From contig CABSKZ010000105.1 in NCBI GenBank assembly GCA_902478395.1, positions 1 to 8,675 of the forward strand: 8,675 bases of DNA. Direction: 5' to 3'. Positions 1-6,093 of this stretch are shown piece by piece; within the stretch, counting starts at the first letter, position 1; each line of letters begins with the position of its first letter. The notes beneath the pieces were generated by a model that was not told the DNA's origin, did not search any database, and saw only the letters and a program-made list of their open reading frames with translations. The DNA comes from an uncultured Eubacteriales bacterium (lineage in GTDB: Bacteria > Bacillota > Clostridia > UBA1381 > UBA9506). The position numbers and the translations under genes were made by a program.

Positions 1-229
1 GCAAGGGATACAGCTCCTTATCGGTATCTAAAAACACGTTTGCCACATAATCCCGCGCATGGACGCCTGCGTCCGTCCGGCTAACGCCGGTAACGGAGAC
101 CTCTTGGGCCGTGATAACCGACAGCGCGCGTTCCACTTCCCCCTGCACTGTCCGGGCGTTTTTCTGGCGCTGCCAGCCTGCATAGTTGGTCCCTTCATAG
201 GACAGATTCAGTTTATAGTTTTTCCGCAC
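1..229 (-). CDS. truA: tRNA pseudouridine synthase A, N-terminal part (3' end outside window)
   Basis: TruA converts uridines at positions 38-40 of the tRNA anticodon stem-loop to pseudouridine in the cytoplasm. Only the first 76 codons are inside the window. The N-terminus (RKNYKLNLSYEGTNYAGWQ) is the typical first beta strand of the family, and the invariant catalytic motif SRTDAGVHA is at residues 50-58, with the predicted nucleophile Asp53. The usual form of this motif begins GRTDAG; here Ser replaces Gly. The start is taken as GTG at 229-227. It is the only start codon between an in-frame stop (250-248, which is also the ecfT stop) and the conserved N-terminus, and a GGCGGGTGA-like ribosome binding site lies just upstream. 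The gene begins 18 nt after ecfT ends, in the same frame, so it is almost certainly cotranscribed. truA after ecfT is the standard Firmicutes order, often followed by rplM-rpsI, which would lie beyond position 1. Confidence 0.95.
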   Translation of the reverse strand, partial: MRKNYKLNLSYEGTNYAGWQRQKNARTVQGEVERALSVITAQEVSVTGVSRTDAGVHARDYVANVFLDTDKELYPL

Positions 230-247
230 ACCTTCACCCGCCCGTCT

Positions 248-1051
248 CTACAGCACAATCCGCACTGCGACTACTACGGCCAAAAAGGCCGTAAAAATCA
301 TGGAAGAAAACAAGTCTATCTTTTCAAAGTGGATTTCGTTGAGCCGCGTCCGGTTATTGCCGCCGCGGTAACAACGGCTTTCCATAGCGACCGCAAGCTC
401 ATCTGCCCGCCGAAATGCACTGATAAACAAGGGGACGAGCATCGGCACTAAGGATTTCGCACGTTTTATGATGGAGCCGGTGTCAAAATCCGCACCGCGC
501 GCCTGCTGCGCCTTGATGATTTTTTCCGTTTCCTCAATCAACGTCGGAATAAAACGGATAGCAATGCTCATCATCATCGCGAGCTCATGAGCTGGAAATC
601 CCATTTTTGCAAACGGACGAAGCAGTTTTTCAATTCCGTCTGTCAAAGAAATCGGAGATGTCGTATACGTCAGCACGGAGCTTGCGAGAATCAACAAAAT
701 CAGCCGAATCGCCATTTTGACCGCCAGAATAACTCCTTCATAAGTCATACCGGTCGAATGTCCAAGAACGTAGATTTTTGTCCCAGATGTCAAAAACATA
801 TTCAGCACCGCTGTGAATATAATGATAAACCAAATGGGCTTCAATCCCCGAAAATACAGCTTCAGCGGCACCCTTGACAGCAGAACCACCGCCGCTGTAA
901 AGGCCGCAACCAACACATATCCGACAACACCGTCTGATAAGAAAAGTGCGACAATATACAGAATTAGTATTAAAATTTTTGTTCTGGGGTCCATTCTATG
1001 AAGCGGAGACTCAATCGGAAAATACTGCCCCAGCGTGATATCCTTCAGCAA
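248..1051 (-). CDS. ecfT: ECF transporter transmembrane (T) component EcfT
   Basis: EcfT is the membrane scaffold of energy-coupling factor importers. It links the two ATPases EcfA1/EcfA2 to exchangeable S components that bind vitamins or metals. The protein has 267 residues, normal for the family. Hydrophobic segments lie near residues 26-45, 46-60, 72-88, 106-130 and 246-266. The cytoplasmic coupling helices carry the two conserved arginine motifs: ARG at 184-186 (in AQQARGADFD) and SRC at 225-227 (in MESRCYRGG), which contact the ATPases. The start is a TTG at 1051-1049 with GGAG five bases upstream; the N-terminal GQYFPIESPLHRMDPRTK stretch is typical of EcfT and supports it. The gap to ecfA2 is 53 nt and shows no terminator. 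No S component is encoded nearby, so this is probably a shared group II module. Confidence 0.95.
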   Translation of the reverse strand: MLKDITLGQYFPIESPLHRMDPRTKILILILYIVALFLSDGVVGYVLVAAFTAAVVLLSRVPLKLYFRGLKPIWFIIIFTAVLNMFLTSGTKIYVLGHSTGMTYEGVILAVKMAIRLILLILASSVLTYTTSPISLTDGIEKLLRPFAKMGFPAHELAMMMSIAIRFIPTLIEETEKIIKAQQARGADFDTGSIIKRAKSLVPMLVPLFISAFRRADELAVAMESRCYRGGNNRTRLNEIHFEKIDLFSSMIFTAFLAVVVAVRIVL

Positions 1052-1104
1052 ATTAACTCCATTCCTTTCCGGCTCTTTGACTTTCGATTTTCAGCATGAT
1101 GCCA

Positions 1105-1977
1105 TTAGTCTGCTTCCCCTGCTGAAAGCTTTTCTTTCAAAAGCAATCGCAGAGCCGCCTTTGCCTTTTCTACTGTATAGATATTTGGTTCAAGCGGAAC
1201 GCCGCGGCGAATCAGCTCATCCACCAACATTCGGACTTGCGGGACGTTCAACCCCATCTTTCTGAGCTCATCCCCGCGCGCAAAAATCTCGCCGACCTTT
1301 CCATCCATGGCAACCCGACCTTTATTCATCACAATAATCCGGTTCGCAATCCGGGCTACATCCTCCATGGAGTGGGAAACTAAAATCACCGTCATTTTGC
1401 TTTTCAGGTAAAGCGCCTTGACCTGCGTTAAAATTTCCTCCCGCCCAGCCGGGTCTAGGCCCGCAGTCGGCTCGTCAAGGATTAATGTCCCCGGCTTCAT
1501 CGCCAAAACACCGGCAATGGCTACGCGGCGCTTTTGGCCGCCGGATAAATCAAACGGGGAAAGCTGCATATAGCTTTCATCCAAGCCTACATAATCCATT
1601 GCTTCCCGGACCCGTTCATCTACTTCCTTCTGGCTAAGTCCCATATTTTTGGGACCAAATGAAATATCTTTATAAACCGTTTCCTCAAACAACTGGTGCT
1701 CAGGATACTGAAAAACCAGCCCAACCTCCCGGCGAAGCTCCTTTAAGTCCGCGCCGCGGAATACCGTATCCTTGCCATTGACTGTAATTTCACCGGAATG
1801 TGGCTTAAGCAGGCCGTTTAAATGCTGTATCAGTGTGGACTTCCCAGAACCGGTATGACCGATTAAGCCTACAAATTCCCCATCTGAAATTTCCAGGTTT
1901 ACATCTGTTAACGCCTGCTTTTCAAACGGACTTCCCTGCATATAAACATAGTTCAATCCGGTAATTTTGATTCCCAT
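1105..1977 (-). CDS. ecfA2: ECF transporter ATPase EcfA2
   Basis: This is one of the two ATP-binding subunits that power ECF importers at the inner face of the membrane. With 290 residues it has all ABC ATPase motifs in order: Walker A GHTGSGKST (40-48), Q-loop Gln90 (FQYPEHQLF), signature LSGGQ (144-148), Walker B LILDE (165-169) followed by PTAGLDP, and switch His201 (VSHSM). The DEPTAGLDP form and the position after a second ATPase match EcfA2 rather than EcfA1. The frame is open upstream to 2046, overlapping ecfA1, but ATG 1977-1975 is preferred: a GAGGA site sits four to five bases upstream and the family N-terminus (MGIKITGLNYVY) begins there. The gap to ecfA1 is 35 nt. The C-terminal tail after about residue 215 is the ECF-specific domain that contacts EcfT. 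Confidence 0.95.
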   Translation of the reverse strand: MGIKITGLNYVYMQGSPFEKQALTDVNLEISDGEFVGLIGHTGSGKSTLIQHLNGLLKPHSGEITVNGKDTVFRGADLKELRREVGLVFQYPEHQLFEETVYKDISFGPKNMGLSQKEVDERVREAMDYVGLDESYMQLSPFDLSGGQKRRVAIAGVLAMKPGTLILDEPTAGLDPAGREEILTQVKALYLKSKMTVILVSHSMEDVARIANRIIVMNKGRVAMDGKVGEIFARGDELRKMGLNVPQVRMLVDELIRRGVPLEPNIYTVEKAKAALRLLLKEKLSAGEAD

Positions 1978-1980
1978 TAT

Positions 1981-1992
1981 TCCTCGTTCCTC
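1981..1992 (-). promoter_or_regulatory. Ribosome binding site that decides the ecfA2 start
   Basis: Reading the minus strand, the 12 bases GAGGAACGAGGA contain two GAGG cores, 4 and 11 bases before ATG 1977. This supports the 1977 start over the in-frame open stretch that continues to 2046 inside ecfA1. Confidence 0.7.
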
Positions 1993-2012
1993 ATTCCATG
2001 CCAAAATTATAT

Positions 2013-2846
2013 TCAACCAAGCAACTTCATCAACTCGTCCGCGCATTCCGTAACGGTCAGCACATCATGCCGAATAGGTACGCCGGCCTTTTCCAGCTCG
2101 TACGCAAGCTCCGTCACCTGCGGCACGTCCAGTCCAATTTTTTTCAGCTGTTTGACTTGGCTGAATATGTTCCGCGGCGTGTCATCCATCAACACCCTGC
2201 CTTTATCGAGTACAATCACGCGGTCCGCCTGTGCGGCCTCGTCCATGTAGTGCGTAATGAGCACAACCGTCATATGTTCCTGTTCTTTTAAATTGCGAAT
2301 AGTCCGCATCACCTCCGACCGCCCCTTCGGGTCGAGCATTGCGGTCGGTTCGTCAAATACGACGCACTCTGGCTTCATGGCAAGAACACCCGCAATCGCG
2401 ACACGCTGTTTCTGCCCGCCGGACAACAAATGCGGAGCGTGCCGCCGGTATTCATACATATCAACAGCCTTAAGTGCCTCATCTACCCGCACCCGGATTT
2501 CTTCGGAAGGAACACCGAGGTTCTCCGGCGCGAATGCGACATCCTCCTCTACCACTGTGGCGACAATCTGGTTATCCGGATTCTGAAACACCATCCCGAC
2601 TGCCTGGCGTACATCCCAATACACCCCGTCATCCTTCGTATCCATACCATCCACCCAGACTTTTCCGCCCGTCGGCTGCAAAAGTCCATTAAAATGCTTG
2701 GCAAGCGTCGATTTGCCGCACCCGTTATGTCCCAGTACAGCGACAAATTCACCTTTTTTAATGTCAATGTTCACATCGTCGAGCACAAAACGGATTTTGT
2801 CCTGTTCTGTGCTGTAGGTATATTGCAGATGTTCCGTATTTATCAT
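2013..2846 (-). CDS. ecfA1: ECF transporter ATPase EcfA1
   Basis: This is the partner ATPase of EcfA2 in the ECF importer module. Its 277 residues carry Walker A GHNGCGKST (39-47), Q-loop Gln88 (FQNPDNQIV), signature LSGGQ (141-145), Walker B VVFDE (162-166) followed by PTAMLDP, and switch His199 (ITHYM). The FQNPDNQ and TAMLDP forms are characteristic of EcfA1. The start ATG 2846-2844 has an AAGGGGA ribosome binding site nine bases upstream. It is the first gene of the ECF module. In many Firmicutes this module follows rpoA-rplQ, but here it follows proA by 82 nt, most of which is a palindrome (2879-2928). No clear sigma-A promoter was seen in that gap, so read-through from proBA is likely. 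Confidence 0.95.
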   Translation of the reverse strand: MINTEHLQYTYSTEQDKIRFVLDDVNIDIKKGEFVAVLGHNGCGKSTLAKHFNGLLQPTGGKVWVDGMDTKDDGVYWDVRQAVGMVFQNPDNQIVATVVEEDVAFAPENLGVPSEEIRVRVDEALKAVDMYEYRRHAPHLLSGGQKQRVAIAGVLAMKPECVVFDEPTAMLDPKGRSEVMRTIRNLKEQEHMTVVLITHYMDEAAQADRVIVLDKGRVLMDDTPRNIFSQVKQLKKIGLDVPQVTELAYELEKAGVPIRHDVLTVTECADELMKLLG

Positions 2847-2878
2847 GAAAGACTGTCCCCTTCTGTTTCCTACCCCGC

Positions 2879-2928
2879 CCTGTCAAGTATCATCCGTCTG
2901 TCTCTTAAGGCGGATTACACTCGACAGG
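2879..2928 (-). repeat. 50-nt imperfect palindrome / RNA hairpin between proA and ecfA1
   Basis: The sequence consists of two 18-nt arms (2911-2928 and 2879-2896) around a 14-nt loop, starting directly after the proA stop codon. Read as minus-strand RNA, 15 pairs are Watson-Crick, two are G-U wobbles and one is an A/G mismatch. On the plus strand the wobble positions become A/C mismatches, so the structure fits better as an RNA of the proA transcript than as a symmetric DNA element. No run of T follows on the minus strand, so it is not a canonical intrinsic terminator. It could be an mRNA-stabilising or processing hairpin, a weak or Rho-assisted attenuator between proBA and the ECF genes, or a copy of a dispersed palindromic repeat. 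Confidence 0.75.
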
Positions 2929-4182
2929 CTATGCCCGTATCTGGCCGTCGCCATAAATAATAAATTTTGTTGTTGTCAGTTCATTGAGACCAAGCGGCCC
3001 GCGTGCGTGGAGTTTTTGCGTACTAATGCCGATTTCCGCCCCAAAGCCAAACTCAAAGCCATCCGTAAAGCGCGTGGAGGCATTGACATACACCGCAGCG
3101 GAATCCACCATATCCAGGAATTTGTTCGCCAGAAAATAATTTGATGTCACAATCGCTTCAGAATGCCCGGTGCTGTAGCGGTTAATGTGGCTGATGGCCT
3201 CATCAATTCCGCTGACGACCTTTACAGCAAGAATAAAGTCATTGTATTCCGTGTAAAAATCTTCTTCTGTTGCCTCTATAATCCCTTTTAAAATTTCTCT
3301 GGTCTTTTCACAACCTCGCAGTTCCACCTTGAACGGTTTTAACCGTTCGTTTACCAACGGCAGAACTTCGGCCGCAACCGCTTCGTCGACGAGGAGCGTT
3401 TCTGCCGCGTTGCAAACGGATGGCCGGCTTGTTTTTGCATTAACGATGATGTCAACACCCATATTGATATCCGCCGACTGCTCAATATATACATGGCAGT
3501 TGCCAGAGCCAGTCTCAATCACCGGAACCGTCGCATTCTGCACAACGGACTGAATCAATCCTTTTCCTCCACGCGGAATTAAAACATCCACGTATTCGTT
3601 GAGCTTCATCAGCTGGGATGCGGTTTCACGGGAGGTATCCGTAAGAAGCTGCACCGCATTTTCCGGGAAACCAGCGTCCGCGAGCGCACCATTGATAACC
3701 TCTACAATTTTAGTATTGGAACAAATCGCCTCGCTCCCGCCGCGCAGGATACAGGCATTTGATGTTTTCAAACATAATATGGCGGCGTCCACTGTAACGT
3801 TTGGGCGCGCCTCATAGATGATGCCAATTACGCCGAGCGGCACACGTTTTTTCCCAATGACAAGGCCATTCGGGCGCTTCGTCATCCCAATCACCTCGCC
3901 GACCGGGTCGGGAAGGCTTTCCACCTGGCGGACGCCTTCCGCCATTTCATAAATTCGTTTTTCCGTCAGCGTCAGCCGGTCTATCATCGTTTTCGGTCCG
4001 CCTTTTTCAACAAAGGCATCTACATCACGCTTATTTTCTGTCATGATCGCGTCAGTATGTTTTATCAGCGCATCCGCTACCGCAAGCAACGCGCGCGACT
4101 TCAGCGGAGCTTCTATATTCATCAGTTTGTAGCTGGCCTCTTTTGCCAGTTTTCCAATTGTTTCAAGCTGCAAAATTCCCAC
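2929..4182 (-). CDS. proA: Glutamate-5-semialdehyde dehydrogenase (gamma-glutamyl phosphate reductase)
   Basis: ProA reduces gamma-glutamyl phosphate with NADPH to glutamate-5-semialdehyde, the second step of proline synthesis; the product cyclises to pyrroline-5-carboxylate. The protein has 417 residues, the normal length of this aldehyde dehydrogenase family member. Landmarks are GVIGIIYEARPNVTVD (117-132), ETGSGNCHVY (223-232), the catalytic cysteine Cys257 in TSRPSVCNAAETLL, and the C-terminal GAEIGISTQKLHARGPLGL (381-399). The start given is GTG 4182-4180, but the purine-rich site GGAAAGG abuts it. A TTG at 4173-4171 (giving MQLETIGKLAKEASYK) has a better spaced AAAGGGTGG site and is a real alternative. 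proA begins 12 nt after proB, so the two are cotranscribed. Confidence 0.96.
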   Translation of the reverse strand: MGILQLETIGKLAKEASYKLMNIEAPLKSRALLAVADALIKHTDAIMTENKRDVDAFVEKGGPKTMIDRLTLTEKRIYEMAEGVRQVESLPDPVGEVIGMTKRPNGLVIGKKRVPLGVIGIIYEARPNVTVDAAILCLKTSNACILRGGSEAICSNTKIVEVINGALADAGFPENAVQLLTDTSRETASQLMKLNEYVDVLIPRGGKGLIQSVVQNATVPVIETGSGNCHVYIEQSADINMGVDIIVNAKTSRPSVCNAAETLLVDEAVAAEVLPLVNERLKPFKVELRGCEKTREILKGIIEATEEDFYTEYNDFILAVKVVSGIDEAISHINRYSTGHSEAIVTSNYFLANKFLDMVDSAAVYVNASTRFTDGFEFGFGAEIGISTQKLHARGPLGLNELTTTKFIIYGDGQIRA

Positions 4183-4194
4183 CCTTTCCGTAAT

Positions 4195-4992
4195 TTATTG
4201 CTGTGCCTTAAATAAGGTGCCAATCCGCTTTCCATCCAGAATATCATACACCACCCTGGGATTTTCTCCGTTCGCAATTACCATATTGATGCCATGCTCC
4301 GTCGCGTGCTTTGCTGCCAGCAACTTCGTCACCATGCCGCCCGTTCCGCGTTTTGTGCCCGCGCCTCCGGCGACCTGCATCAGCTCATCTGTTATTTCTT
4401 CCACTTCATCTAATAGCTTTGCTTCTTTGTCCGTTTTTGGATCTGCATTGTACAACCCGTCAATATCAGAAAGAATAATCAGCACATCCGCCTCAACGAG
4501 GCCGGACACCACTGCTGAAAGCATGTCATTATCTCCAAACTCAATTTCTTCTGTGGAAATGACGTCATTTTCATTAACAATCGGTACAACTCCCCATTCC
4601 AACAGGGTACGGAAGGTATTCACCGCATTGTCTTTCCGCTTTTCATCCTCCAAAACATTCTTTGTCAGTAGAATCTGTGCCACATCGCAGCCATACTCCG
4701 CAAAAATTCTCCCATAAATCCCCATCAGTTCGCTCTGGCCAATTGCAGACGCAGCCTGTTTTTCTTTTGTGCCGTTCGGTTTTTCAAACAGACCCAGCTT
4801 ACTTACGCCAACACCAATTGCACCGCTGGAAACGAGGATCACTTCACGCCCCTCATGACATAAATCGCTGATAACCCGCACCAGTGTTTCAATTCTCCGC
4901 AGATTCATCCGGCCAGTATGGTACGTCAGCGTAGATGTGCCAACTTTTATGACAACTCTCCTAGCTTTTCTGATTTTTTCAATTGAACTCAC
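4195..4992 (-). CDS. proB: Glutamate 5-kinase, short form without PUA domain
   Basis: ProB phosphorylates glutamate with ATP to gamma-glutamyl phosphate, the first and usually proline-inhibited step of proline synthesis. The amino acid kinase fold is complete in 265 residues: KVGTS (16-20), VSSGAIGVG (54-62), QAASAIGQSELM (79-90), NENDVIS (140-146), FGDNDMLSA (152-160), SDIDGLY (175-181) and GTGGM (216-220). The protein ends shortly after the kinase domain. The roughly 100-residue C-terminal PUA domain of the E. coli type enzyme (367 residues) is absent, and the following proA begins 12 nt later, so this is a natural short form rather than a truncation. The start is GTG 4992-4990 with GGGGGAG about five bases upstream. 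The 52-nt gap to the preceding gene is AT-rich; no T-box or other leader is visible there. Confidence 0.96.
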   Translation of the reverse strand: MSSIEKIRKARRVVIKVGTSTLTYHTGRMNLRRIETLVRVISDLCHEGREVILVSSGAIGVGVSKLGLFEKPNGTKEKQAASAIGQSELMGIYGRIFAEYGCDVAQILLTKNVLEDEKRKDNAVNTFRTLLEWGVVPIVNENDVISTEEIEFGDNDMLSAVVSGLVEADVLIILSDIDGLYNADPKTDKEAKLLDEVEEITDELMQVAGGAGTKRGTGGMVTKLLAAKHATEHGINMVIANGENPRVVYDILDGKRIGTLFKAQQ

Positions 4993-5044
4993 AACGTCTC
5001 CCCCGCTTATAAAACAGATTACAAAATCATTCCTATTAATTAAT

Positions 5045-5584
5045 TTATTTATTTTTTGCGCCGTCTATAACGGCAATCCCGTCGATAACTGGCGTAGACT
5101 GAATCGTCGGCGTTTTAATTTCAAAAGCGGAATCATAAGTGATGTGCAGATTGTTTGAGGTAAAATATCCGCTTTCCGTCCGTTTGCCCGGAACATGTAC
5201 AATCATGATGACATCGATTTTATCTGGAATAACTGCATCATACGCCGTTCCGTCAAATCCGCTTACAATTTCCGTCGCCGGCTCTGTTTCCACGCGGACA
5301 ACCTCACCGATGTACTTGCCGGTGTCTTTGGCAAACACCTCGTCCCCAGAATGAATTGCGTCCTTCGTCATATCGCGGACGGCCTCCAGGCGCATCCGCA
5401 CCTCCAGCGTGTCCAGTGTGCCGTCCTGCCGGACGATTCCCTTGTTTTCCGTCAGAACAGCGCCGCCCTTAACCTTTTTATAGGTCAGATATGCACCAAA
5501 ACAGCCAGCAACAAGGATGACGATCACTAAGATATCTATGATACTGATTTTACCAAACAGCTTTCCCTTCTGGTCTATCAACAT
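5045..5584 (-). CDS. DUF4330-like single-pass membrane protein, second of a tandem pair
   Basis: The function of this family is unknown. The 179-residue protein begins with a short cytoplasmic motif, IDQKGKLFGKISIID (residues 3-17), then one membrane segment (about 15-34), then a soluble region predicted to be extracellular and rich in beta-strand-like sequence. The first part is closely parallel to the preceding protein, and both share a middle motif of the form GK(Q)YxGxVVxxExxPA (here GKYIGEVVRVETEPA). There is no cleavable signal peptide or lipobox. The C-terminal tail has a small repeat-like stretch (PVIDGIAVIDGA) not seen in its paralogue. The start ATG overlaps the previous stop codon by one base (TAATG) and has a strong GAGGAGG site, so the pair is translationally coupled. 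Assignment to DUF4330 is by recalled family pattern, not a database search. Confidence 0.8.
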   Translation of the reverse strand: MLIDQKGKLFGKISIIDILVIVILVAGCFGAYLTYKKVKGGAVLTENKGIVRQDGTLDTLEVRMRLEAVRDMTKDAIHSGDEVFAKDTGKYIGEVVRVETEPATEIVSGFDGTAYDAVIPDKIDVIMIVHVPGKRTESGYFTSNNLHITYDSAFEIKTPTIQSTPVIDGIAVIDGAKNK

Positions 5585-6093
5585 TATTTCATCCTCCTCA
5601 GCACATCAGTGTCGTATTCCATATTTACGATGTATCCATGCATTGCAACAGTTTCAGAGCGGAAAGCCGCCTCTTTCCCAATTTTCAGCGTTTCATCGCC
5701 GGACTTGATGTCCGGATACGCAACATCGGCTTCCACCTCAATCACAATATATGCGTCATAATATCCCGGCACGGTCGTGCTTACAATCTGTTTTTTCTCG
5801 TCATCCTGCGCCTTGATAACAGCCGGCTTCTTTTCATAGGATACGATTTTACCCATATACTGCTTTGTTTTCCCATCGACAACCTGTTCCCCTGGGAGAA
5901 TATGTTCAAAATAGTCATCCTGCTTTGCTTTCACCTCAACTGTATACTGTACTGTCAGTTTATCCGAACTTCTGTTTTTGTATCGCATGAAATACCAGCC
6001 GCCAAATGCAACTGCCGCTATTAAAATCAATACAATAAACAAATCCAAGAGATTGATCTTTCCGAACAGTTTCCCTTTATCGTCTACTATCAT
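5584..6093 (-). CDS. DUF4330-like single-pass membrane protein, first of a tandem pair
   Basis: The function of this family is unknown. The 169-residue protein has the family start VDDKGKLFGKINLLDLF (residues 3-19), one membrane segment (about 17-36), a basic RYKNR stretch just after it and a soluble domain of about 130 residues. The soluble part includes QYMGKIVSYEKKPAVIKA and a glycine-containing loop, SGDETLKIGKEAAF, typical of small beta-barrel folds. It shares its N-terminal motif and middle motif with the next protein, so the pair arose by duplication and then diverged. The start ATG overlaps the stop of the glycosyltransferase gene by four bases (ATGA), with GAGGAGGT nine bases upstream. 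The context suggests a membrane-anchored accessory role in export or assembly of the surface glycan, but this is inference from neighbours only. Confidence 0.8.
   Translation of the reverse strand: MIVDDKGKLFGKINLLDLFIVLILIAAVAFGGWYFMRYKNRSSDKLTVQYTVEVKAKQDDYFEHILPGEQVVDGKTKQYMGKIVSYEKKPAVIKAQDDEKKQIVSTTVPGYYDAYIVIEVEADVAYPDIKSGDETLKIGKEAAFRSETVAMHGYIVNMEYDTDVLRRMK

Noticed and set aside
59..451. A 130-codon plus-strand open frame at the window start
   Set aside because: It lies opposite the conserved truA N-terminus and the end of ecfT; no ribosome binding site or family resemblance was seen.
1978..2046. N-terminal extension of EcfA2 into ecfA1 from 2046
   Set aside because: The extra 23 residues are not typical of the family and a well spaced ribosome binding site serves ATG 1977.
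2881..2886. A perfect TTGACA -35 hexamer on the minus strand before ecfA1
   Set aside because: No acceptable -10 hexamer lies 16-18 bases downstream (the region is GC- and purine-rich), and the hexamer is part of the palindrome arm.
2430..2960. A 176-codon plus-strand open frame opposite ecfA1
   Set aside because: It is antisense to a fully motif-supported ATPase gene, its translation resembles no family I know, and similar long shadows occur opposite other genes here.
4217..4717. A 166-codon plus-strand open frame opposite proB
   Set aside because: The low-complexity Ser/Thr/Phe-rich translation is what the complement of the proB coding frame produces, and proB itself is complete.
4993..5044. 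A possible promoter or leader in the AT-rich 52-nt gap before proB
   Set aside because: TATAAG and TGTAAT can be picked as -10 elements, but neither has a convincing -35 at proper spacing, and the gap is too short for a T-box.
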